In this document: piece by piece, positions 40,736 through 53,781 of the stretch
How positions within the stretch are numbered: the stretch's first letter is position 1
How the letters are laid out: the number at the start of each line of letters is the position of its first letter
Assembly: GCF_963583255.1 (NCBI RefSeq)
Contig: NC_084817.1
Location: 14,700,121 to 14,764,120 of the forward strand
DNA: 64,000 nucleotides
Direction of reading: 5' to 3'
Origin: Pyrus communis
Lineage: Eukaryota; Streptophyta; Magnoliopsida; Rosales; Rosaceae
Program-made: the position numbers and the translations under genes
The notes under the pieces: model-generated
Databases searched by the model: none
Seen by the model: the letters and a program-made list of their open reading frames with translations, nothing else
Told to the model about the DNA's origin: nothing

Positions 40736-43700
40736 TGATGCGAGATTTATACGCACACAAATTAAACCCTCTTTTTGTCAATTGTAGTATAAGTATAAGT
40801 AGGGATCGTTCTGGACCGGGGATTAGGAGGGATTGTTAATCACTTGGATTTGACTCAAAAACGTAAAAACACAATATAAAACACTAAACTAGACTCAAAG
40901 AATGCAAAACTAAACTTTAAAACACTCAAATAAACTAAAAGACTCAAAACAGCACAAACACACTCAAATCTGCCTAAAAACCACTTTCTGGGCAGTTTTG
41001 AGTATAAACACAAATTTGGACGAAATTAAGTTGTAACTTGACTCAAGACTCTTAAAAACACAAACTAAATTGATTTCTAACTAATTTGACATTAAAGTAA
41101 AGGGGGATTTAGGTTTATACGAAAATTGAAATAACAAAACAAGTTAATAAACTAAACAGATTGTAAAACGAATTTAATGGAATGGAATGAATGGATGATA
41201 GAATAGCTAAGGGGTTCATCTCCATACATGTTACACTTGCATAATAAAACGATTTCCAATTGCATTTCAACAAACCATGAATTCTCAATGCTCCAAGTTA
41301 ATTAGGTCCGCTTAAATTAACTTTCAGATTTCCCTAGATTCATTGGATTGAATGGAATACGCATTACAACCAAATTATTCCTAATCAAAGTCCCTAACTA
41401 TGGAATACGCATGATAGAGACATTCAACAAAGATCATTAAGTTCAACGGAAATCATAAACATCGACGAGGCATTCGTTACTATGGAATACGCATGAAACT
41501 TATGCCAAGAATTCGTTTAACGCGATTGTTTATAAGCAACCTCCACTACTTGTGAATATAAGTTCATAACTATTAGGTGAAACTCACTTATATTCTAGCG
41601 TCATATTCATGCATGAAAATTAAGTGTGCACTCTCAATAAACATACATAAATAAGTTATCAATCAAACAGTTAAACAAATTGAATCCACAACTTATGAAA
41701 CGCAATTAGAAGTAATCAAATCAAAATGCAAGCATAAACATATATTTCGAATCCCCCCCTAGCCAAGGGGGGGTTTAGTTCCTCATAACTTTGAAATCAA
41801 AGAAACACCTAAACATTCCAACAACTCAAACTTAAATTGTATGAACGTTTAGGCACTCTTCTCTTCCATTCCTCATACGTACAAAATAAAGAGAATTGAA
41901 TTTAAACATTGAGATCAAAGAAACACCTAAACATTGCAACAACTCAAACTTGAATTGTATGAACGTTTAGGTGATGCGAAATTTATACGCACACAAATTA
42001 AACCCTCTTTTTGTCAATTGTAGTATAAGTATAAGTAGGGATCGTTCTTAACCGGGGATTAGGAGGGATTGCAAATCACTTGGAAACTGACTCAAAAATG
42101 TAAAAACACAATATAAAACACTATACTAGACTCAAAGAATTCAAAACTAAACTTTAAAACACTACAACAAACCGAAAGACTCAAACAACACCCAAAACAC
42201 TCAAAACTGCCTAAAAAACACTTTCTGGGCAGTTTTGAGCACTTTGAGTACTTTGGACGAATTTTGGAAATAAATTGATTCAAAACACTTAGAAACACAA
42301 ACTAAGACACTTTCTAACTAATTTGGACAATAAAGTAAAGGGGGATTGAGGTTTTGGACAAAATTAAACTAAATGCACAGATTGTAAATCAAAACAGATT
42401 GTAAAATATGAAATTGATGAAATGGAATGAATGGATGATAGAATAGCTAAGGGGTTCATCTCCATACATGTTACACTTGCATAATAAAAAGATTTCCAAT
42501 TGCATTTCAATAAACCATGAATTCTCAACGCTCCAAGTTAATTAGGTCCGCTTAAATTAACTTTCAAATCTTCCTAACGTTATTGGATTGGATGATTGCA
42601 TACGACAACCCAAAACATTCCCCAAAAGTCCCCTACATGATTGCATAATAGAGATACAAGCAGGAATCATTACGCTCTATGAAAATTATAAGTGTTGACG
42701 AGGCATTCGTTACTATGGAATACGCATGAAACTTATGCCAAGAATTCGTTTAACGCGATTGTTTATAAGCAACCTCCACTACTTGCGAATATAAGTTCGT
42801 AACTATTAGGTGAAACTCACTTATATTCTAGCGTCATATTCATGCATGAAAATTAAGCGCGCATTCTCAATAAACATACATAAATAAGTTATCAATCAAA
42901 CGGTTAAACAAATTGAATCCACAACTTATGAAACGCAATTAGAAGTAATCAAATCAAAATGCAAGCATAAACATATATTTCGAATCCCCCCCTAGCCAAG
43001 GGGGGGTTTAGTTCCTCATAACTTTGAAATCAAAGAAACACCTAAACATTCCAACAACTCAAGGTCTAAGGTGAGTTTTGGGATAGTGTGAAGTTTAGGC
43101 ACTCTTCTCTTCCTCGTTGTTGTATCACAAGGTCTAAGGTGAGTTTTGGGATAGTGTGAAGTGTTTTGGAGGGATGGGGAGTGGTTGGAGTGGTGTTTTG
43201 GATGATTTTCTGAATATGGACGAATTGAATTAGAATGAATGCAATGGATGCTTATTTATAGGTGAAATGGGGGGAACATGACAGCTAGGAGGGAATGTGG
43301 CTGCATGTTTGAATGATTAAAGGATGCATGTGGGTTGGAATTGCATGTGCAATGAATATGTGGCTGCATGTGCAAGGGGACAATCTGAAAATGCATGTGT
43401 TGGCTGCAATGATGAAATGGATGGGAGTGCATGTGGCTTAATTAATTAAAGGGAGTGCATGTGCAATGTTTTAAAGGATGGAATGCATGTGAATATGATG
43501 GAAATCTGATGGGAACTCCTGGCAAAGATGATTTCTGGTGGTGAATGGGTGTATGTTTGAATGATTAAAGGGACATGTGGGTTGGAAATGATGAAGGAAA
43601 TGCATGTGAGTGACAACTAGATATGTTGATGAATGCATGTGGAATGTTTGTGGTGAGTGAATGTGCACGGCAATGAGTGAATTTGGTGGTGAATGTGGCT

Positions 43701-45236
43701 GATTTGATTTATGGAAGATGCATGTGGATTAAAGGTGAGTGAATGATTATGGAATGCAATCTGAAATGGGAGATGGAATGGGATGTTTTGCATGTGAATT
43801 AAAGAGTAAATGCATGTGAATTAAAGAGTGAATGCATGTGCAATGACAGCTAGGTTGAATATGCATGTGGAATGGCTGATTTATTTGAAGATGCATGTGC
43901 AATGAAGTGGAATGACAGCTAGGTTATGATGATGAATGCATGTGGCTGATTTAATTGAATAGGAAAGCATGTGGATTTAATGGTTTAAAGGGTGAATGCA
44001 TGTGGATGCATGTGTTGATGAATGGGATTAGGAAAGGTTTAAATGTCCTAAAACTAAAGGGAACAAGGTTCCAACACTTTGGTCTTCAATTAGGTCTTCA
44101 ATTTCGTCCAACACTTTGGCTCTAAGCATAAGCTATCCATCCTTAGCCCAAAAGTGCTCCAAAAGTCTCCAAAATGCATCTTTTTGCTCCTTTAGCCCTT
44201 TGGACCTACAAACAAACGAAAATAGCTTAAAGTACTAAAATAACTAAAGAAACATAACGTAAATGCACGAGAACAAGCCATTTAAGTCGCATGAATATGC
44301 TCCTATCATTAGGCACTCTTCTCTTCCTCGTTGTTGTATCACAAGGTCTACGGTGAGTTTTGGGATAGTGTGAAGTGTTTTGGAGGGATGGGGAGTGGTT
44401 GGAGTGGTGTTTTGGATGATTTTCTGAATATGGACGAATTGAATGAGAATGAATTTCTGAATATGGGAATGAGTTTTGTGGCTGCAATGGATGCTTGTTT
44501 ATAGGTGGAGAAAGGGGTGAATGTGCATGTGGCTGATTTGTGGTGCAATGATGAAAGGAAAAGTGCATGTGGCTGATTTGTGATGCAATGATGAAAGGCA
44601 AAATGCATGTGGCTGATTTGTGGTGAGTGGGAATGCAATCTGAAATGGGAGAGCATGTGGATTAAAGGGGGAATGCATGTGGGTGCAATGGATGTTTATT
44701 TATAGGTGAAAAAGAGGGAATATGACAGTTAGGAGGTTGGTGGAAAGCTGGAAATGCATGTGGCGTGGCTGCAAGGTGTGAATGATTATGAATGCATGTG
44801 CAATGTTTTGGGAGAAAATGGGAGTGCATGTCAATGATGGTGTTTGGTGCTGAAAATGAATGTGTTTGCATGTGAATTAAAGCTAGGGTGAATGATGATG
44901 AATGCATGTGGATTAAAGAGTGAATGGTGGCTGCAAAGTGAATGAATAATGAAATGGGAAAGCATGTGCAAGGTTTTGGTGTGAATGATTGAATGTGCAT
45001 GTGGCTGCAATGGATTAGGAATCCTTCAATTTCGTCCATTCCATTTGCTCCAAACATAAGCTATCCATTCCAAGTCCAATTTTGCTCCAAAATGCTCCAA
45101 AATGCATCTTTTTGCTTCCTTAGCCATATGAACCTAAAAACACACGAAAATGGCTTAAACTACTAAAACAACTATGAATTAACAATATAAATGCACGAAA
45201 ACAAGCTAAGTAAGTCGCCTAAATATGCTCCTATCA
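40736..45236 (-). repeat. T 5' LTR, interrupted by solo LTR U
   Basis: It runs from TGATGCGAG to GCTCCTATCA. Without U and one TTAGG it is about 2159 bp. TGCATGTG motifs occur at about 44524-45003. The right flank CGTTC lies in LTR fragment V, at a word present intact in Y (about 22920). Confidence 0.9.
41972..44308 (-). mobile_element. U: solo LTR nested in the T 5' LTR
   Basis: It is 2337 bp with TTAGG on both sides (41967-41971, 44309-44313). TGCATGTG motifs fill 43320-44010. The leader region (43040-43165) carries a tandem duplication of a GGTCTAAGGTGAGTTTTGGG segment that destroyed most of the hairpin. Confidence 0.93.
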
Positions 45237-45553
45237 CGTTCTTGAGTCAAGTTATTACTTAATTTCGTCCAAATTTGTGTTTGTGCTCAAATCTGCCCAG
45301 AAAGTGATTTTTAGGCAGATTTGAGTGTGTTTGTGTTGTTTTGAGTCTTTTGGTTTGTCTTAGTGTTTTAAAGTTTAGTTTTGCATTCTTTGAGTCTAGT
45401 ATAGTGTTTCATATTGTTATTTTACGTTTTTGAGTCAAATCCAAGTGATTAACAATCCCTCCTAATCCCCGGTCCAGAACGATCCCTACTTATACATATA
45501 CTACAATTTGACGAAAAGAGGGTTTAATTTGTGTGCGTATAAATCACGCATCA
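45237..45553 (+). repeat. V: 3' end of a plus-strand LTR
   Basis: It matches the last 317 bp of Y and ends CGCATCA. The rest lay left of T and is lost. The right flank is ACCAC, inside W. Confidence 0.82.
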
Positions 45554-46026
45554 ACCACCTTCCAACCACCAAACACTCATCTACACCCAACCTACACCCC
45601 TTGCTGTGCCTCTAACCACCCCAAAATCCATTCTACATCATCAAAACAGCCCAAAAACCACCACCATCCAATCTGCCGCAAGCAAGGGAAAGGAGACAGA
45701 TTCACTCAATTGTTTGGCTCTTCATTCTGAGTTGTAGAACAATTTTAGGTGTATTCTCTCTTATATTTCAATGTCTAATTCATGTAATCTTTGTTTTGCT
45801 CGGAGAATGATTGGCTAAATTCGTTTTGGCTAAGGGTGTATTCGAAACCATGATTATATATGTGAAATAAGTTGATTTCTTCCAGTTATCGTTGCATAAG
45901 TCGTGAATACAATTTGCTTAACCGTTTGATTTAGAACTTATTCTTGTATGTTGATTGAGAGTGCACGCTTAATTTGCATGCTTGAATTTGGTGCTAGGAT
46001 ATAAGTTTGTTTCACCTAACCGTTAT

Positions 46027-46688
46027 TGATAGGAGCATATTCATGCGACTTAATTAGCTTGTTCTCGTGCATTTATGTTGTGTTTCCTTAGCTATTTTTG
46101 TGTTTAAAGTCACTTTTGTGCATTTTCAGATTATAAGGCCAAAGTGTGCAAGAAGATGCAAATTGGAGTCTTTTGGAGCAAAAGAGGAATGAATGAGTTG
46201 AAGACTTGAAGAAACGATGAATTCCTACTCCAACGATGAATTCCTACTCAAACGATGAATTCCTACTCCAACGATGAATTCCTACTCAAACGAGGATTCC
46301 TACTCAAACAAGGTTTCCTACTTGAAGTAGGAAAGTTAACCCTAGGTTTCCCGTTTTGGTAACCTTTCCTAATCTTAAACGTCCGTATTTTCTAGCCACT
46401 TTGAAGGCAGTTTTTCAGGCTCAAAACTGCCCAGAAAGTGTTTTTAAGGCAGTTTTGAGTGTTTTGGGGCTGTTTTGAGTGTTTTGGTTTGTTTTAGTGT
46501 TTTTATTGTTTAGTTTTGCATTCTTTGAGTCTAGTTTAGTGTTTTAACCTTTGTTTTACGTTTTTGAGTCAGTTTCCAAGTGATTTAGCAATCCCTCCTA
46601 ATCCCCGGTTTAGAACGATCCCTACTTATTCATATACTACAATTGTCAAAAGAGGGTTTTAATTTGTGTGCTTATATATTTCGCATCT
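46027..46688 (+). mobile_element. Z: short solo LTR
   Basis: It is 662 bp, TGATAGGAGC to CGCATCT, with GTTAT at 46022-46026 and 46689-46693. The terminal A has become T. It contains a 17-bp tandem repeat, four or more units of CGATGAATTCCTACTC, at 46212-46300. Much of the usual LTR is absent, including the TATA box and hairpin. Confidence 0.9.
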
Positions 46689-46795
46689 GTTATGAATTTA
46701 TATTCACAAGTAGTGAAGGTCGCTAGTCACGATCATGTTAAGTAGATTCCTGGCAAGAGTATCATGCTTTTCATAGTTACAAATGCCTTGTTGAT

Positions 46796-48825
46796 TGTTG
46801 ATGTATAATTCCTTCCTAATGCTAGAATATATTTAGTATAATGGCACAAGCAAGGGTGTCGAATCCACAGGGACTAATTGGACCTATGTAATCACTTGTT
46901 TTGCAAGAACTTCTATGAAATGAATCAAACTAATCAAATTGAGCAGATTTGTTGTTGTTACTTGAAAGCATAAATAAAAGAAGTAAACACAACTAAATGA
47001 ATCAACAACTAATAAAATGAGATAGTACCAATGGAGATGAAACTAGGGATTCGGTTTCACCATTGCTCAACTAAGTCCATGTTTGTCAAGTTAGTTTATT
47101 CTCAGCCATCTACCTATTCCTTGAGTTTGTTTCACTTAGATATGATCAACCATATGATGTGTGGATTTGATCAAATGTCCCTAATCACGAACCTAGTTGT
47201 GATGTGCAACGTTGGTTCATAATCAAGAATATGTAATGCACAAGAAACTTTCATAAAACCAAAGGGAATAACTCGGCAGGATGTTTGCAAAACATTCCCT
47301 TCATTCATTCACATATCCACCAAGATTATGCATGATGTGTGCTCTAATCTTGGCTAAACAACCTGTGGTTAATTCGAATGGTGATCAAACATTAAAATCA
47401 ACTCACAAAGTCACAACTAACTCAGAGAATGAAACAAGAAATAGATGAACAAACTGAGCATTCTAACTTGGTTACATGGCAAACTTTGCAAGGCTACATC
47501 GAATCCCTAGAGAAAGATTAGTTACAATTCATGTTTACAGAATGTTTAACATAAAGATACACAACATGAATGAACATAGAATTAAGTAGAAGGGACCCTT
47601 GAAGCAAAACTGATGTTGAATTCCTTGAAGAGTGCCTTCGGTGTTGGTGCTCCCAAATGTGTTTGTAAATGAGGGTGGAGAAACTTATGTCGAATGGTTT
47701 CTGTGAGTGGTGCATAAATGGAGAGAAATGGACAGTTTCTGTGAAAGGGAGAGAGTGTCGAATGAAATGGAATGGAGAGGGAGAATGAGAGTGAATGGTC
47801 AACCGAAATTGGAGCCAATAGAGTGTGTCTAATCGAATGGATCCGAGAGAGGGAATGAGTGAGTCTGCCTTGGTGAATTTCTTAATGTGCTAATCATGGA
47901 GAACAATCAGAAATGCATGTGGAAAACTGACATGGTCCATGTGAAAGGAATTCTGAAAAGAGAATGAATGTGCACGGTATGGGCATTAAGGAGATGGAAT
48001 CGCATGAAATGGTTGGATGAGTGGATTTCTGGCATGATACCTGCAAAGCATGGACATGATTTGCAAAGGTGTGGTTTATTTAATCCAAAACACATGTGGA
48101 ATGTCTGCAAGCATGAAGTGGATAACCTGAAATTGGTTATAATACTCTGGGAATGGCAGAAAGCTCACGGCATGGACAAAGGGGGTTGGAATCACATGGA
48201 ATGATGGGATGAAATGGATTTCTGAAATGAAGGCTGCAAGGAGTGGACATAATCTGCAGATATGTGGTTTGTTTAATCCAAATGCATGTGGGAAACTGCA
48301 AAGATGAAGTGGACAATCTGAAACTGGTTAGAATAATCTGGAATTGGGTATGGGAGTGCACGGTTTGGACATGAAGGAAATGGAAATGCAAAGGTGATTT
48401 GTTTCGGTGGTGGGAGTGCATAAGGGAGCTGGAAATGGCATAGAATGTATGTGTTTCTGAGGTGGTGGACACACGGCATGGGCAATGTCCAAGCATGTGG
48501 CTATTTTAATTGACTCATGCATGTGGATTTCTGCAAGGCTGAAATGGAGAAAGGTGATGGAATGCACGGGCAGATTCTGAATCATGCATGTGAATGCATG
48601 TTTTGGTGTTGAAACCACATAATCTGATTTCAATGCTTGTTTTGTTTAGAATCACTCAATATGGCCGAATTGCACCACATTCCTTCATTTGCCTTCCAAT
48701 TGATCTTATTACACCTTGGCTGCACACTAACACAAAACAATGTAAAACGCAACTAGTTTAATCCAAAACAATCACAAAGACACCAAATAAGGAAGATATA
48801 AATGCATGCAAAATGTGACTTATCA
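46796..48825 (-). mobile_element. K: solo LTR of a different family
   Basis: It is 2030 bp with TTGAT on both sides (46791-46795, 48826-48830). In reverse sense it starts TGATAAGTCACATTTTGC and ends TTATACATCAACA. The U5-like end has CCCTGTGGATTCGACAC. Its sequence is otherwise unlike the main family, yet it also has CACATGCA words in U3 (47910-48620, reversed). The minus orientation is inferred from these two features. Confidence 0.8.
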
Positions 48826-49670
48826 TTGATGCTTATGATTTCCAAAGAACGTAATGATTCTAACTTGTATCTTTATCATGCTGTTCATATAGAGAACTTG
48901 TTAGGAATAATTTGTTTGCGATGCATATTCATCCAATTCAATGATTCTAGGGAAATCTGAAGGTTAATTTAAGCGGACCTAATTAACTTGGAGTGTCGAG
49001 GTTCATAACTTATTGAATTGATAACTGGAAATTGATTTACGTTGCATATATTTCATGTGTGGAGAAGAACCCCTTAGCTATTCCATCATCCATTGATTCA
49101 TCACAATTTGTTTTACAATCTGTTTTCTTTACAATCTGTCCATTTAATTTAATTTCGTCCAAACACAATCCCCCCATATTTTGTTAAGTCTTAGTCATTA
49201 CAATCTGTCTTATTTTGTGTTTTTAAGTATTTGGAGTCACAAACACCTTCAAATTCGTCCAAATCTGCCTAGTTTACATTATTGTTTTGTTTGTTTGATT
49301 TTCGTCCAAAACCAAATCCCCAATTGTCTTAGAGTGTCTAATTGGTTCAATTATGTTTTAGATTGTGTTTTTAAGAGTTTTGAGTCAAGTTAGAACCAAT
49401 TTTCGTCCTAGTTTGTGTTTAGGCTCAAAACTGTCCAGTTTGTGTTTTTAGGCAGTTTTGAGTGTTTTTAGCTTATTTTGAGTCTTGTGAACTTGTTTTG
49501 AGTTTTTTTTAAGTGAGTTAAGTGTTTTAAAGGTTAGTTTTATTTATTTGAGTCAGTTTAAAGTGTTTAGCACCCCTAGTTAATCCCCGGTTAGAACGAT
49601 CCCTACTTACATCATTACTACAATTGTCACAAATAGGGTTTAATTTGTGTGTCACATTCGTAACGCATCA

Positions 49671-50172
49671 ATCATTCCTTGGCTGATTTTGGCTTGGAAA
49701 TCCAATGGCATTTGCACTCTCCCATCCCCCATTCTCAATCAATTGAGGGCACTTTTCCAAAGGATGTCCTTGAATAGAACATACGCCACATACAATTGGA
49801 CCTTGTGTCTTCATTCCTTCGGCCATCTGAGACACAAGAGAAGTAAGATTAGCTAATTGAGTTTGAATGTCGGATTGAGAACTTACCTCATGCACTTGTT
49901 ACCGTGGGGGATCCCTTTGCCCAATTCCTTCGTATTGTTGTGCATTGAGAGCCCGGTTTGCAATGAGATTCTTGGCTGCCATGGCAATTTTATCGACCAA
50001 CGCACCTCCCGCCGAGGCATCAAGCATTTGCCTTTCAATGGGAAGAAGACCTTCGTAGAAGTATTGAAGTAGAAGCTCCTCCTTCATTTGATGTTGAGGA
50101 CATGATGCAACGAGGGCTTTAAAACGCTCGTAGTATGTTGGAAAAGACTCCCCTTGACTTTGTTGGATTCCG
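49671..50172 (-). pseudogene. A3: diverged Athila gag fragment
   Basis: It corresponds to A1 12019-12530 (capsid end to zinc knuckle). The CCHC is retained. A TAA at 49899-49901 replaces a glutamine codon. The fragment ends abruptly at 50172 at TTCCGCTAA and is joined to 3'-region sequence. Confidence 0.82.
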
Positions 50173-52671
50173 CTAAACAAAGGTTCTTAAAGCAATAAGA
50201 AGCAAAGTAATGAAATTGACACTTAAACTCACTTTTGATGGCAGAAATCAACTTTTAAACACAAGGGAAGATTCATGCAACATTTAGGGTCAAATTCACT
50301 CTTTTGGACCCTTCCTTCAATAACCAACACTTGTGAGAGCACTCTCACTTATTTTTCAACTCTTTTCCTTCCTTTTCAACACTTTTCTTGTGACATCCCG
50401 TCCCGGGGTTATTTAAAACGCACGTGTGAAATTACCTTATTGCCCCTAGTTCGTTTTTGTCACGTTGTGGGTTGTTTTGTGTGGTGTGGCAGGTGTTGGA
50501 CCACACACACACACACTCACACACACTGACTCACTCTCCCTCTCCCTCTGTCTCTGTCCCGTGTCTCTCTCTCCCTTTCTTCTTCTTCTTCTTCTTTCTT
50601 CGACGTACGGACAAGCACCAAAACCACCAAAACCATCACGGATCGAGGGAACCAACTACACCATTCAACTCGTGAGGTCGAGGCGAGCACAGCCATACCA
50701 TTTTCAGGTGAGGAATCCTTGGTTTTCACGTCGATTCAACAATGGCCGAATATTGCACTGTTCATGCAAACCTAATCTAGCTTGTTTTAGGAGATTCTAA
50801 GCTTGTAGTTGTGTTTGTGAGGTTCCCAGGAGCTTGGGAGTAGTTCGTTGGACGAGTTTTGACGTCGGGAAGGCTAGGTTTGAAGTTGGCCGAACTTGGA
50901 TCGTTGTTGCAGGTGAGATTCCATGGTTTTTAGGCCTTAAAACTAGTCTATCGTGATTCTACTAGTCCTAAGCTTCATTTTGGTATAAAGATCGTAAAAA
51001 TTGGTTGAAAAACGAAGGAGAAAACACGGTTGGAAGTTTTCCCAGTTTTCCGGTGCCGTCGCCGGCGCCGGCGTCTCGCCGGAGAAGAAAGGGGAATATT
51101 CCGTTAAGTTTAACGGAATATTCCTAACGGCAGTTAATGGTAACAGTTGGATTTAACGGAATATTCGTGACGGCGTCTGTTGACACCGTCAGTATGCCTG
51201 GCACGTGGCCGCGCGTGGGGGGCGCGTAGGTCCGTGCCTGTGCTGGCGCGTGGGGGCGCGTGTGGGGTCCAAAAATTTTTCTAAAAATATGGTTGTGATC
51301 CTGAGGTTGTGTAGAGCACGTTGGTATATTCAATTGTCCATTTTGAGCAATGTATGAGAAGTTATTACGAGAAGTTGGTTATGTGCTTTAAAGTTAACGT
51401 TTTTATAGTTGTTTCGCATTTAGGTGACACGTACCCCGAGGACGAGCGTGCACATGCGAGGCAGGGGGGCTACGACCCTTCTACATACCAGTGAGTGGGC
51501 TTTTGTTTTCCGTATATACCTATATACATATTAATTCCCAGAAATTAGTATAAATGCTTCGTTATATGCCATTTCTTTTATATAATTGGTGGTTATGCAT
51601 GAGTAGTGACATATACGTTTAATTATATATTCAATTATGCATATGCCATATATATTTATATGTTGGTGCTGTGGAGGCATAGGTAAGTGCCAGGTAAGCG
51701 TTATTTAACGATTGCATTAAATAGTGGGTAGAGATGCTTAGAGAGCTCATAACCTGCACCCCCGGTGTTAGTGCTCCCGCCCAGAGTAGGGCACAGTCCT
51801 TCACGTGTTGTTCACCTCCCGCACCATACGCTCAGCTTGGATCCAAGCTAGGTGCATAGGCCTGTCGTACAGACCACAGTAGGTGGTTCCGACTCGTAGG
51901 TGACCCGCGATTATTCGCACAGCCTTCACGTGATCGTAGCACTAGAGCGTATATACATGTTACACCCAGGCCTGTCGTACAGACCCCTTTAGGTGGTTCC
52001 GACTCGTGGGCAGGTTTAGATATTGAGATTGAGATTTGAGCTCTAGATGCAGCCGTACAGGTCACATTAGGTGACTCCGGCTGCCAGATTACATGATATT
52101 GATATGACTCATACCTGAGCACTTGCATATCATTATGAGATTTTGACATGGCATATATTGAGCATGATTAGTATACCCTTGAGCATGTTGGTATATCTAT
52201 ACATACGTTTATATGTTTATTTTCTGGGAAGTATACAGGTTTTACGGCGAGGGGTTAGAAAGTATTTTATAAATGGTTTTAGAAAGATTTGTTTTTGCCC
52301 ACTCACGCTTTTGTTTTGCGCCCCTCCAGGTTCTAGTCGCTTAGCCGTTGCGGTGGTTTCCTTTGAGGGCTTTCCGGCGTTCTGACAGACACTCCACATT
52401 GTAGGGTCGCCTTCGGGCGTACTACTGTTGTCGTTTTATTTGGGCTGCTATAGACCTGCTCTGAATTTGTATCGCACTTACTAGCACTTATTCTTGTACT
52501 AGTATGCTAGTTTTGAATTATTCGTACTTTTTATTACTACTTTATTAGCTTCCGCACGTGCACATGGCTACGTCACCTTTGAGTGATGGCCAGCACGCTC
52601 CGATCTCGGTCGGGGTGTGTCATTTCTATTTTCTTTTTATTTTTCCATGAATTTTTTTTTCTTTATTTCAT
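50173..52671 (-). other. Athila 3' noncoding fragment, interrupted by solo LTR D
   Basis: The pieces 50173-50388 and 52623-52671 match A1 6171-6435. It follows gag in the wrong order for one element, so it comes from a second copy joined by recombination. Confidence 0.78.
50389..52622 (+). mobile_element. D: GC-richer solo LTR of an unrelated family
   Basis: It is 2234 bp, from TGTGACATCCCGTCC to GGTCGGGGTGTGTCA, with TTTCT at 50384-50388 and 52623-52627. It is richer in CG than its neighbours, has a (CA)n run near 50502-50525 and a (CTT)n run near 50579-50597. The ends resemble Del/Tekay-type gypsy LTRs, which is a guess from memory. No internal region is present. Confidence 0.85.
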
Positions 52672-53781
52672 TGATGTGAAAATTATGTTAACACAAATTA
52701 AACCCTATTTGTGACAATTGTAGTATATATGCAAGTAGGGATCGTTCTAACCGGGGATTAACTAGGGATGCTAATTAACTCTAAACTGACTTAAAAACAC
52801 AAAATTAAACTTTAAAACACTTACCTAGACCTATATGACTCAAAACAACTTAAAAAGACTCAAAACAGCCCAAAACACTCAAATAGACTCAAACTAGACT
52901 CTAAAGGGTGATTTGGATGAAATTTAACTAACTTAGACTCAAAACACTAATCTGGACAGATTCAAACACTTTTCTAACTAATCTAACACACTTAATAAAA
53001 TGGGGAATTGATTTGGACGAAATTAATTAAAATGGACAGATTGCAATTTAAACAGATTAGGCACTAAACTAGGTGAATTGAATGGGAAAAAGGCTAGTTA
53101 GGGGGTTCTTCTCCACACATGCACATATGTAACATAAATTGATTTCCAGATTTTATTCCTTTTAAATCATGAATGACAATGCCCCAAATTAATTGTGAAA
53201 AGCACAAATTAACTCTCAGATTTTCCTAGTTTCATTGAATTGGATGGAATACGCATCGACAATCAAATTATTCTTATCAAATTCCCTACATGAACTACAT
53301 AATAGAGATAAAATCAAAGATCATTAAGCTTTTTGAAAACCCTAAGCATTGACTAGGCATTCGTAACTATGAATTGCATGATACTCTTGCCTAGAATTTA
53401 CTTAATACAATCATGACTAGTGATTTCCACTACTTAGGAATATAAGGTCATAACGATTAGGTGAAATTTCCTTATATCCTAGCATCAAATTCATGTGTGC
53501 AAACTAAGTATGCATCCTTAATCAACACACAAGAACAAGTTCTCAATAAATCAATTAAGTAAATCCCATCCACAATTCAAGAAACAAAATCTGGAGGAAA
53601 TCAATTCATATAAAACATATGCCCATGGTTTCGAATTCACCCCTAACTAAGAAAAACATAGTTACACATGTTCATAACAATTGAAAAGCAAATTAAAATA
53701 AACATGGAAACGAAACAAGGGAAGAAAGAACTCTGAAAGTCTCCAATGGATGTAGATTGCTTGCGGCACAAGATGGTCCTT
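52672..53781 (-). repeat. C: diverged LTR remainder
   Basis: It starts TGATGTGAAAATTATG and runs to the leader region, where X4 interrupts it at TCCTT. U5 has TTAATCCCCGG as in W. The rest is beyond the window. Confidence 0.8.

Larger units (their letters stand above)
45554..49670 (+). repeat. W: diverged plus-strand LTR remainder, interrupted by Z and K
   Basis: Pieces 45554-46026, 46689-46795 and 48826-49670 form one LTR from downstream of its TATA region to TAACGCATCA. The U5 has TTAATCCCCGG, a variant shared with C. The right flank ATCAT continues a gag fragment, matching the gag word GGATCATTCC of A1, so W inserted in gag. Confidence 0.82.

Noticed and set aside
50389..52622. Host gene in the GC-rich segment
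   Set aside because: Exact TTTCT duplications and TG...CA ends mark it as a solo LTR; frames inside are short and include CT-rich low-complexity sequence.
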